Assembly (NCBI RefSeq): GCF_947623445.1
Contig: NC_135245.1
Location: forward strand, 69,501 to 133,500
Reading direction: 5' to 3'
DNA length: 64,000 bases
Source of the DNA: Clavelina lepadiformis
Lineage: Eukaryota > Chordata > Ascidiacea > Aplousobranchia > Clavelinidae
In this document: one piece after another, positions 11,785-21,726 of the stretch
Position numbering within the stretch: the first letter of the stretch is position 1
How the letters are laid out: every line of letters begins with the position of its first letter
Position numbers and translations under genes: made by a program
Notes under the pieces: model-generated
Told to the model about the DNA's origin: nothing
The model's input: only the letters and a program-made list of their open reading frames with translations
The model's database searches: none

Positions 11785-12353
11785 CTATGACGTCATCATC
11801 TCGCAAAGCCTTGATAAGAGTGGAAGAGGTTCTTGCTGCTGGATCTTTTCAACCAAAAATCTGTATGGTGCGATGCATTCTTCCTGTGAAGTAGTAATAA
11901 ACCTCGGTTACGTCATTTCCTCTACATTAGCATGTGAAGAATCAACGGTTTTTCGTGGGGACGAACCCAATCGAAAGAATGAAATTCGCGGAATAACCTA
12001 ATATAGCATCATCGGGAATAGGCACAACTGGTGAAAAACAGAACTTTATTGTCTGCCAAACATACCAAATATGGTATGCCATTGAGTTCCAAATATGGTT
12101 AATTTGGCTCTCCATAGTGGTGGCTTCTCTGCATGTGCCATACTACGTCATAAACTTATTAACATTTCAAGGTTAGGAAAACAATCTGGTATGAGGGGAA
12201 GCACCTTGGACTTTCCCGGGACACATTTCGCGATTTTGTCCCACCGCTCAGCTGACGATTTCGGGAATTGTGTTAGCGCCATCTCGAGGAGTTTCTGCTG
12301 GCTCTGTTCCCAAGCATCGACCATGAATGATGACGTCACATCATTTTGGGTAT
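11785..12353 (-). CDS. DNAJC1: DNAJC1-like protein, C-terminal SANT exons (partial gene)
   Basis: Exon 12,353-12,205 encodes a SANT/Myb repeat with motifs QQKLLEMAL, RWDKIAKCVP and GKSK. A GT donor at 12,204 and a TTCACAG acceptor at 11,884 lead, in phase, to exon 11,883-11,785 encoding EECIAPYRFLVEKIQQQ and a stop. This matches the second SANT domain and C-terminus of DNAJC1, an ER-membrane J-domain co-chaperone whose SANT domains face the cytosol. A further linker exon probably lies at about 12,565-12,642, but its frame is ambiguous. I could not find the J domain, the membrane segment or the first SANT repeat anywhere between here and ITPK1, so the gene may be truncated, or diverged exons may be hidden. 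Confidence 0.7.
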
Positions 12354-12686
12354 CTGCGGACGAAGTAAATTACATCTTGAACTTCACTTCAGATCACGTG
12401 ATCATTTAAACTCATGAGACAAAACAATAATTTGAGTTGGAATTTCGCTAAATGTAATAATTAACAGTCTCCCTACTGAGAACATTCTATATTACCATCT
12501 ACGTCATCCTGGTTGGAATGTATGACGCGTTGGATCTCCTGCGATTCCTGTCGTCGCTTCACCTTTCAACTTGGGCTTGGAGGGTCCACCCGTTCTGAAC
12601 TTGATTCTGATCTTTGCTCACAAGCTGAAGATTTAAACAAACATCACGTAATCATGCTCATTCATGCGTAACAATCACGCTTTCAT

Positions 12687-12922
12687 GACGAAACAATGAC
12701 GTGTATGAAAGAAATCGTATCATGAAAGAAAGCGACGATCGTTGGAAGGATTTTATGCAAACATTGTTGCGCATTGATGACGCAACAGAGGGCGACCAAC
12801 GAACGACCTTGGCAGCGACTTCGCACAAAATTACAAAGACACCTATGACGTCACCCACCGACAGCCGCCTCCAACGAATTAGGGAATTTGAAGTTGACTT
12901 TGGACAAGAAATAACTGAGTAG
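12687..12922 (+). CDS. Unassigned short open frame, possible exon
   Basis: About 74 codons with Asp/Arg/Glu/Thr-rich, coding-like composition, starting near an ATG at 12,701 and ending in a stop at 12,920. A RWKDFMQTLL segment looks helical. I recognise no family. No acceptor site is evident upstream and the frame sits opposite the 5' side of the DNAJC1-like gene. It could be an orphan exon, a gene fragment or chance. Confidence 0.25.
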
Positions 12923-13044
12923 GGTTTTGCATCTGCTGTAAGCGACTGACAGAAGCTCGCACAGCTTTGACAGCGCAGACAAGATGAAATAACTCGTCAA
13001 CTAACCATGACAACGACAAGTAACCAGTGACACCAAACCACACA

Positions 13045-13250
13045 TGTGGGGTAAAGTGGACTAATGGAGGTGTTTTTAAATCAAAAAAAATTTTATGTAA
13101 GAAAGCAAGCAATCAATAAAAGGGCACTTCAAAAATTAGCGAAATACCTTAGGCTTAGAGTTAACTCTCAAAACAAACAAGTCAAATGTTTTGGTGAAAT
13201 CAGTGAATTGTAACGATTAAGCCTTAGGACTAGGTGATCCGCTTTACCCC
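13045..13250. repeat. Possible inverted-repeat mini-element (GTGGGGTAAAG ends)
   Basis: GTGGGGTAAAGTGGA near 13,045 is mirrored by the inverted complement of GTGGGGTAAAGCGGA near 13,237, about 205 bp apart. Related GGGGGTAAAA strings recur near 13,545 and 13,722. No target duplication is visible and nothing is encoded. Confidence 0.4.
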
Positions 13251-14027
13251 ACCCTCCCCTACTAAAAAGGATTTTAGGGCACACAATTTCCTAGGAAGCT
13301 GCGTGGTGTTTGATGCAGAAAAAGTAGAGGCAGTCGTGATTGGCCTATACATCGTAACGTGAAGCACATCCGACAGTTTGTTGCTTTAACATCATAGTCC
13401 TGTAGAATTTTTGGTCAACCTAGAAAAAATTCTTATAAAGACGTATTATATACTGTTGGAAAGATAATTTTATCAGCTTTTCAATGATGGGTTTTGTCAT
13501 TTCTTTTACCTTGGGGAAAAAAAGTTATGACCAAAAACGTGCTAGGGGGTAAAACACTATTTTGCCTAACATTATAATACAATTATAAGCTAAAATACGA
13601 TACCTTCGTAACAGAATACAACACCATAAATTGGAATATTACTATCAGCAAAGCAAACTAACAATAGGACAGCAAAAAAAATAAAACATAACTTTATTAA
13701 GAGGTATTTATCACACGTTTAAGGGGGTAAAAGTTGACCGAGACTGAGATAATAGGAGAGATTTCACCGAAATAAAAGGTTTTTCTTTTATAAGCAAGGT
13801 CATGTAAGCAACACATAAAAGTTATCTAAGACGTAGTGAAGATGTATTTAGTTAAAATGCTATTTCATAGGGTATTTTGTTACAAAAATACACCAAAAAT
13901 CTGTACACCCCCAGTCCTGGAGTGCCAAAAAAGCCCGGTCTTGCTAGGGTTAAACCAACTGTAAAGATGTAAAAACGATATTTACAGTTTTAAGTTCTAA
14001 TAAAATATAAACACATTTCAATCAAAA
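13251..14027. other. No gene seen
   Basis: AT-rich stretch holding two further GGGGGTAAAA strings (near 13,545 and 13,722). It lies immediately downstream of the minus-strand FEN-like/CXC pseudogene and may include that element's 3' untranslated region and end. Confidence 0.4.
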
Positions 14028-17000
14028 TCATGCAAACGCATCCATAAAATATCTCTCTTCTTCTCCCAATTCGTCATCAAACACGACTGTAGTATTTGTG
14101 CATGTCATTCCGCAACATTCCTTGCATGACGATGTGCATGTTAAGCCCGCTTTCCGACAAGAGCAGCGTCTGTTACATGATCCCTTGCAGCTACATCAAA
14201 TGATTTTCAAGACATCTTCTGGTGCAGCAGCTACATCCGTCATCACTGGAGAAAACATGTCATCTTTCTTTTGCCAACCCCATGACAAGGGTTTCAAATC
14301 TGAGTTGCTTAAAGTTCTCCAAACTTTCAGCTGGTGATATACTCTGAGGCCGTGGTGATATGCAGCTCGTGGTGATGGTGGAAGGAGAGCTGGATCAACG
14401 TGAGAACGATTAGACATGACCATTTCCTCGTACTTCTGTTTCCTGATTTGCGATAAAGTATACGTAGACGAGTTTAAAAATTCGAAGAACCGTATCGAAG
14501 CCCTGCCAACTTGGTCTGGAGACACGTCGTCTTCGTAGAAAACATCGGCAACATTTCGCAAACTGCTTGATTTCAACTTCTCAAATACAGATATCTTGCC
14601 GAATTTATGAACTGCTGAAGTTGTATCGCAGCCCCTAAATGCATGAGCGAATAACAAGTACTCCAAAACAATAACATCTACCTTCGCAATAATATTTCTA
14701 ACTCTGTATCACTGTCTTTGCTGGCAGTTTTTCTCTCTTGTAATGTTTGTCAAGAAGATATCAGGATAGTCGCGGTGCATAGCATGATGCACTAGCAAGC
14801 AAAGGACATCAGTATCGTTGGAGTACACAGTTACAGGTGTCCCACCTACCGAATCAAAAGCAACTTGAACGATTGTTGTATCTGCATCACTAGGGCACAA
14901 ATGAACTTTGAAACCATTCAACTCCAGTTGTTTCGATAAAGCCACCACAAATCTTTGTTTGTTTGTATAGTTTGAGAAAAAGATGTTCCTTTCAGTTGGG
15001 CAAGGATTTTGATTATTCAATTCAACAGTTTGAGACGTCTTACCAGAGCGTTTTTGATGGGTCGAATCTTTGGTTGACACCCTGTAGCCATCAAAAACAA
15101 TAACATTGGCGCGCAAATGCTGAAGAAAACTGATTTACTTTTTGAAGATCTCATGGAACTTCTCATTCTTCTTCCAGTCACAACACCACAACAAGGCACC
15201 GCCATCAATAATTTTTGTGGAGTCCGGTTCTTTAGTCATTTCAACTTTGTCCAAGATGTGTGACTTTAGTTTTGATTTTTGCGCAGTTCTTAGAACTCCA
15301 TCTTTGAACAGTGACATTGGGTACGGTGATAACTCGTAGAAGAAGTAGTCTGCAATTTCGTTTTCTGGCTTTCTCTCTATGACAACAACCAATCTCAAAA
15401 AGAGTATTAATGGATCAATGGTGATAGTATCATGGTCAATTTTCACACGGGAATAAAGGCTCTGTATAGCACGTATTTGCTTCTTCCTCTTGAAGGAATA
15501 GTTGGCAAAGGTTTTACCATCAAGTTCAGCTTGGATAGACGCCCCTATCTCCTCAGCTCGGTCACAGGTCACACTGTTGTTGTCATCAACCAACCCTGAG
15601 TCTAGAGCCATAAGCTGAACTCCAACTTTAAATGGATTGTGTGAACGAAACCAGGTTTGTACTTTTTCAAAATCATCATTATCACGTTTGATTCTTCCAG
15701 CAAATGCCTCTTTGTGTTTATCATCAGAATTTGACAATGACGTGACTGTACTGAGTGCATCTGTCACTTCTGCACACCTGTGGACATGGACATGGGAAAG
15801 AAAGTCAACTACACTTACCTCGTCGTAACTCACAGCAAATCCCAACCTTGACAGAAAAGTGTTCAACCATTTTGAAGAGAGGTGATTGTCAGTCGCTATA
15901 GCAAGTCCAAATTGCAGTGGCATTAAAGATCGTGTACGGGTTGCAGCAAACAAGGCTTGTGATAATGTTACCTGTTTAACTGGGGCCATAACCAATTCGA
16001 TCATGAATACTTTTAGCAATTCAGGTACATGGGGGTTTTCTGTGCCAAGAATATCTTCAACTGAAGGATACGTACTGCTTTCGTGTTCATGATTTTTTAT
16101 GGCATCCTTTATGAATTTTGCTGCTGTTTTAACAATGCGCTCAGTCTCCTGAGATACATTGCTGTCTCTTTCCTCATACCATTTTTCACCTATAATTCCA
16201 CTCACTCTATCAAGGAGAATAATTTTACTCTTGCCATTTCTTTCGACGAAGCGCAATGAATTTCCATACTTTTCTTTTATTTTTATTTGGGTCATCTTCA
16301 ATGAATATACATCATCACCAAGTTCCTGCATCATGGAATGAAACTCTGCAACGGTGTACAAGTCCATATCATCTTCCATTTTTTTACACGCATCATTAAA
16401 CAATGTCATTTTTTCAGTGGATGTTGGACGACCAGGTGTTGAATACTGTGCAGGATTCTCAAACCTTGTTCTGCATGGTACATGGTATCTGGCTTCAGCA
16501 GCCACCAGGTCGTGTGCACTAAGCAGTCGTGCCTGAACAGTTTTAGTAAGTTCATCGTCTCTACTTTGGCATAAAGCAAGTGTTACGTAATATAACTTAT
16601 ACCTGATGATTTTGTCCGCATCTCTTCAAATTTATTTCGATCAGGGTGCCGTTCATCAAACATACAACTATATCCACAGTAAAAATACTGCTTTTTAAAG
16701 TCGAACGACTGTTGATCTGACCGGGTCGATACTCTCTTGCTACTGGATTGTTTAGTGCTTGAGGCTGGACGTTTCTTGGATCTCGCATGGTTTCTCAAGA
16801 AATTACGGCATGATGTGTGGATGTACGTAATATCGCCATTTTCTTTATTTTTCTGCAAAGTTGCGACCAGCGTTTCACAATCCAGTTTCAAAGCATGACC
16901 AATTATAGTGTCCAAAGGGTGTGTGGTACTATCACTCTCGCAGAAATAAGCTCCAACATGACACAGTGAATCACCAGTCCGATAGCCTTTTCTACACTTA

Positions 17001-17032
17001 ACACAGATTGCTGTTTCTTTTTGACTAAGCAT
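14028..17032 (-). pseudogene. Decayed mobile-type gene: Cys-rich N-term, FEN/PIN-like nuclease core, CXC tail
   Basis: From the ATG at 17,032 the protein begins with paired cysteines (CVKCRKGY, later CGYSCMFDERHPDR) and a basic linker. A long middle region follows with motifs DLVAAEARYHVPC, TEDxxx-type acidic blocks and a DGGALL segment. Then come VIVFDGY, a DADTTIV block and YSNDTDVLCLLVHHA, which read like the acidic catalytic strands of a FEN1/PIN-type nuclease. After that come HAFRGCDTTSA and LRVYHQLKVW. The end, to about 14,028, is a CXC-type tail with about a dozen cysteines (CSCKGSC, CSCRKAGLTC). Proteins with this order are common, repetitive and uncharacterised in cnidarian, fish and other aquatic animal genomes. 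About four interruptions break the reading frame although the flanking protein stays well conserved, so I treat it as a recent pseudogene. No terminal repeats were found. Assignment to a transposon class is open. Confidence 0.65.
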
Positions 17033-18053
17033 TATCTAAAAAAACAAGCAAGGTAAATAAAACTGACCATAGTAAGTAAACAATAACATAATGAAGTTAT
17101 AACGAAAACGACAGCTCTACACTTCAGAAGTGAGATTTTCGAGACGGGTTTGTGGTGCAACACTACTGAGTTCATCAAATGCGTAACGCACCGAACACCG
17201 TAAATGTTGAGCAACTATATTTCTTCATATTGAGAGGCCCCAACTACTAAGCAAAGTAAGTCAACGAGCGGTTATCCAAGAACTAGGTGGCCACTGCTAG
17301 ACATCCCTTCACCAGAACTAGCAGACGTAGTGAAAAGAAGCGAACTCTTTTGGTAGTCCTTAGGGCTGTTGCCCCACAAACCTCTCGAGATGAAGAAGTG
17401 GGTCTTGAAAGAGGGGGTTTTAACGCACAGTTCCTGCGCTTAGAACGCGAATCTGGGTTCAGAACTTCAGATATCTTTTGTATCCGCAGTGGGATCGTTC
17501 CAGTAAAACAATGATCGATACACATTGTTACATCACCATTTCTCAAGTGAAACACAATATTTGACGAAGGTTTGTCTTTGATTTTACTTTGTAGCACACA
17601 CACGTAATTTTGCATATAGGCGACTGCACACACTTGATCAAGTTCTGAGTATTGGGGTGAAGATATCATGTACAACAGCATTCATGGGAGCAAAATTTCC
17701 CGTCACAAGCCTTGACTTAACTATCATATCAATGACCGGTTAACGAGCAAAATCATCCGCTTATAAAACGAGACCATGAAAGTGCATAATGTACGACCAA
17801 TAAACAGAAACAAAGAAGCAAGATTGTCAACGTTTACAGGAATTCCAATTTAACCATTGTTGCTTTTGAAGAAGTTAAGCAACAAGCAAGTAGCATTGTG
17901 GGACCGAAGCACAGTGGATAAATTGCTTTAAAACAGAGATCATGCAAAATGCTCGATTCAAGATAAAACGGTTTTAAAAGTCATCATTCCATTTGAACCA
18001 GTGCAAGCTTTGTGTGGAACAAAATTGGGTAAAGGTGGAACTGTTCAAGTGGA
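17033..18053. other. No gene seen
   Basis: Spacer between the FEN-like pseudogene and the 3' end of ITPK1, both on the minus strand. A TTTTTTAG site just upstream of 17,032 could be an acceptor for an unseen 5' exon of the pseudogene. A 132-codon minus-strand frame (17,283-17,681) has no recognisable domain. Confidence 0.45.
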
Positions 18054-20341
18054 TTACAAAGGATCGTTGACTTTCGCATGGATTCCATTAAATAATCTCC
18101 TTTCCCCCTTCTTTATCTTCAAGAGATCAACCGACGTTGACTGTCTGTCAATTGTAGATGCGATATGGTCGGCCAACATCGCGTGATATCCATCCACTCC
18201 ATCGTAACCTTATCAGAATCACGAGTAGAATTATTTGGACAACTTGGGCGTGAATAAAATACTTTGTGAACAGAAATTTTACAACCAGAGAGGAGAAAAT
18301 ATTTGAAGTTTCTGTAAAAACCTTGGTGCAGGCACTCACTTGGAAAAACGTTCACGTCAATGATATAATGCTTCAATGTCTTCGGACACACTATGATGTC
18401 GATGCCATACATTGACATTTGAACTTCCTGATGTAACTGCTGCGTTAATCGATGGACGATCTCCGAGTCAATCTTGCCGCAATGATCCTCGCCCTTACCA
18501 AGCTGCAGACAGAAGTTGGTGAGCAAATTACAAACAAGAAGAAAAAGTAAATAAAGAGACCGTGGTGAGCTCGCTTCGGAGTGAGTCAGCGCTGGAAATG
18601 TCGTGAGAGTTAAAAAATATCGTCGAATGATCGTTCCACTCTGGGCGTGAGAAGTTGATCAAGGAGGGCCGCTCCACCATCTGATACTTGTTGGCAATCA
18701 CAAAGATCTGGGACATAAGACGAGAAGAAATCCTAAATCAAGGCCGTGCGTGTCAAGCAAAAAAGCTGTTAATCTAAATATATAGGTTCTATGTCATTTG
18801 TTTGTTTTACGAATTAACTCACTTTTTGACCACAATTTTGGACCAAAAAGGTTCGGTTTGTTTTGAAATAGATGAATTGAGTGATGGTGATGAACTTCCA
18901 AACAATGCAAGTCACAGCATAAAAGATAGGCATTGACTTACCTTGTATAACATCGCATTGTGATCAACAAAGGTCTGAGCCACACATGGGGGGTCCACAT
19001 TATCCAAGCCGTGTTCATTAAAGATTATTGACATCTGTTGTGGAATATTTTAGTTTATCAAACAGCAGGAACGCTGCTAATAATCTCACAACCAGCTTTG
19101 GCAAAAATATTACTGCAATCAATTTTATCGAATAAAAACATTTGAACCTTATGAGACTCTGACCCGTGGGCAATATTCTTCTTGCACACTAAACAGATGC
19201 AAAAATAGAAACGTTATCAGGTAGCTTTGTAAGAATCTAACATAAAGAGGATCAATGAAATTAAATGAAGAGAATTTTAAGTGTAAATTTTGTTTCCTGT
19301 ACTTATTGGAAAGTGTACGTTGGCATCTCTCATTTGTGCGAGGGTTTCCTCTTTATTTCTTGACAGTATCAATGCGAAGGAGGGAACATGAATCACGTGA
19401 TCTGCCCAAATTATGACATATTCACGTCATGAGATGAACCTGAAGCTAAATACTGATCATAGTGAACTCATCTCACCTTGTTTGCACAACTTGGTTTCGC
19501 TGATCAACTTGTAAGTCTCGTATCGGTTCAAAAGTCGCCTGATGCTGTGAAGAGGGTCAACCAAAACGGTTCCAGGATTTCGTTCAAGATAACACTGCAA
19601 TACAAAGAACGCAATTTCAAGCAATAACCACCACTAGATATCGAGGCAGAAGCCGCAGGTCACGTGACAGATGTGGCAGACACGGTAATAGGATGTTGCA
19701 TGATCTACATTTGCATCTCCCATCTGTGAAGAGCTAAGTGGCCCAGCATTGGCCTGCAGCCACTTGAGCTGTTCCCAGGCCATAATTGGGCAGTAAAAGC
19801 CTGATGGTGGGAGTGGACGTTGGTAATAAAATTGCGACTTTTAACCAGACATGAGGCATACATCCAAGCAATATAACATGAGCATTACCATCCAATCTGA
19901 CTCAGCCAACCTTTTTACGATAAGAAAATGCTTACGTCATGTCATGTCATGCCCAAAATGTCAAAGTGTAATATTACAATGTTGGACAGATAATACACAA
20001 TGTGGCTTCTACTGTGCAGCAATTATCATCTTTACAAGGTGGAGAAAAAGCACTTAATAAACCAGTGTGTTCATAACAACATGCAGAGTAAACCTGACCT
20101 GGAAGTGCGATAAATATTTTGCAGCTTTTTCATTCCCATCCATCTCATCGATCATGAGATCTGTCAGTTTGTGAACAATGACATGAAACGGGCCTTGATC
20201 ATCCAAACTCTCATTCAAATTGATCTGAGAAAATATTTGACAAAATTAATTTGAAGCGAAATTAACAGAAAAATGAAAGCGAAGTAAAATACTCATTAAA
20301 AGCATAGACATCTTACCTCAACCAGTTCTATTCTTCGTTCA
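18054..20341 (-). CDS. ITPK1: Inositol-tetrakisphosphate 1-kinase (first exon not located)
   Basis: Nine exons: 20,341-20,317, 20,224-20,099, 19,594-19,477, 19,401-19,303, 19,188-19,148, 19,034-18,942, 18,707-18,561, 18,502-18,340 and 18,208-18,054. Every junction is GT/AG and in phase, giving about 321 residues. The enzyme is an ATP-grasp kinase that phosphorylates inositol tris- and tetrakisphosphates in the cytosol. Matching blocks in order are VIVHKLTDLM, NPGTVLVDPL, a substrate-loop equivalent CKKNIAHGSESHK, PPCVAQTFVDHNA, VERPSLINF, FFNSHDIS, and MSMYGIDIIV. The metal-binding strand IIDVNVFP follows, keeping the Asp and Asn, with YDGVDGYHAML after it. The usual N-terminal VGYW-type strand should lie upstream, but no exon for it was convincing before the hAT remnant at 20.9 kb. 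It may lie beyond that insertion. Confidence 0.92.
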
Positions 20342-20889
20342 CTAAAAATAGAAATCTTGATTTAATATCTTTCTAATGTCAGATTACTGGCATTGCATAA
20401 CCATAGAGTGATGCACTGTATTACAGGTGCTCCACAGACATTTAAACATACAAATAGTCAAAAGTCGTCCTAAGGTTATTTTCGATCATTATGTTTGGTG
20501 TCTGTACAGACATAACTTCAAGTAACGTCATATTTAGTCATTTTTGTTTGTATTTACCATATTACTGATATACTGACCGAACACAAGCACTGCCAACATA
20601 CTTTTCATTTTGGGCGCAGAAGGCAATATAGTATTACACCAGACATTTGACTTTATCTTAAAAACATTTTCAACAAAAGCATATATATATCACCTTTTGA
20701 CTCGAACTGCATTGATTTAAAATATACAGGCAGAAATACCATTCAAAAAAGTGAGTAACGAAAAGCAAAAAATAAAGCGCACTGGGAGGTTAAAATAATC
20801 TCACTTGGAAAAACTATTCTGGTGAAAGGATTAATGCGATCAATCCATTCATTTATTATAGAAATTAACTCAAGTAAGTCTGCTCTGAA

Positions 20890-21726
20890 TTAACTCAAGT
20901 CTTTTTTTAACATGTTTAAAATACAAACGTGATTAGGCCGTTTCTGAGACATGGTAGTATGCAAATAATTTTTCAGAAGACGTAAAGTATTGAAAGATCG
21001 TTCTGCTTCACAGGTGGTGCATGGTAACGACAGATAAATGCAAAGCAAGGTCAGCACATTTGGAAATAATTTTTTATAACAAGCATCAGACTTAAAAAAC
21101 TCACAAAAGTCATTCACACAAACTAGACAAAATAACTTTGCCTCAGCAACTATTCTAAGCTGTTGCATTTCGAGGTTAAGATGGTTTAAGTCCAAATCGT
21201 TGCCATACAGCTCGGCAATGCAAGTAGATACAGGTTTGCTTGGTTGGAGAAATGCGTCTTCAACCGCTGAAGCTGATGCCAAATCTTCCTGAGGGATCTT
21301 TTCTTCAGTGCAGCAAAGCATTCCTGGAAAACTTTCACAAAGAGAGATGCAGAGCACTCTTTTGCAGAAGCATTTCCTGTCTGCTGAGGCGCGACGCTTC
21401 TCGAACCTGATCTGATTTTGTAAACTTGGAAGTTCGAGGCCTAAGTCTCGTGATGCTGATTCACATTTTTCGAAAAAACGCTTCGCACGCTGTTTGTCGC
21501 CAAAACCAGACAAGATAATAAGCAGATTTTCGCAAAGATTGTGAAAATAGCCGACACTCATGCCACAACGTTGGAAATCAACATGAATAGGTGCCACGTG
21601 CATCAGAGGAAGTTGTAAAACTCGAAACATGAAATAAGTTGAAAATTTCTCCATAGAGTGGAGATGATCATTTGCATTACTACGGGTGGAAATGTCAATT
21701 GAGAAATCGTTTGACAAACTTGCCAA
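20890..21726 (-). pseudogene. hAT transposase, C-terminal remnant
   Basis: About 278 codons ending at a stop at 20,890. The N-terminal part (FSIDISTRSNANDH, CENLLIILSGFGDKQRA, FFEKCE) and an LSLPCTTCEAERSFNTLR block near the end are typical of the hAT dimerisation domain in TTF/ZMYM-type and P52rIPK-like hAT proteins. The DNA-binding finger and first catalytic blocks are missing, so it is 5'-truncated. It lies directly upstream of ITPK1 on the same strand, possibly within that gene's 5' intron. No inverted repeats were found around it. Confidence 0.75.

Noticed and set aside
17283-17681. 132-codon minus-strand frame between the FEN-like pseudogene and ITPK1
   Set aside because: No recognisable domain; not part of ITPK1, whose stop is at 18,054, and no J-domain motif for DNAJC1.
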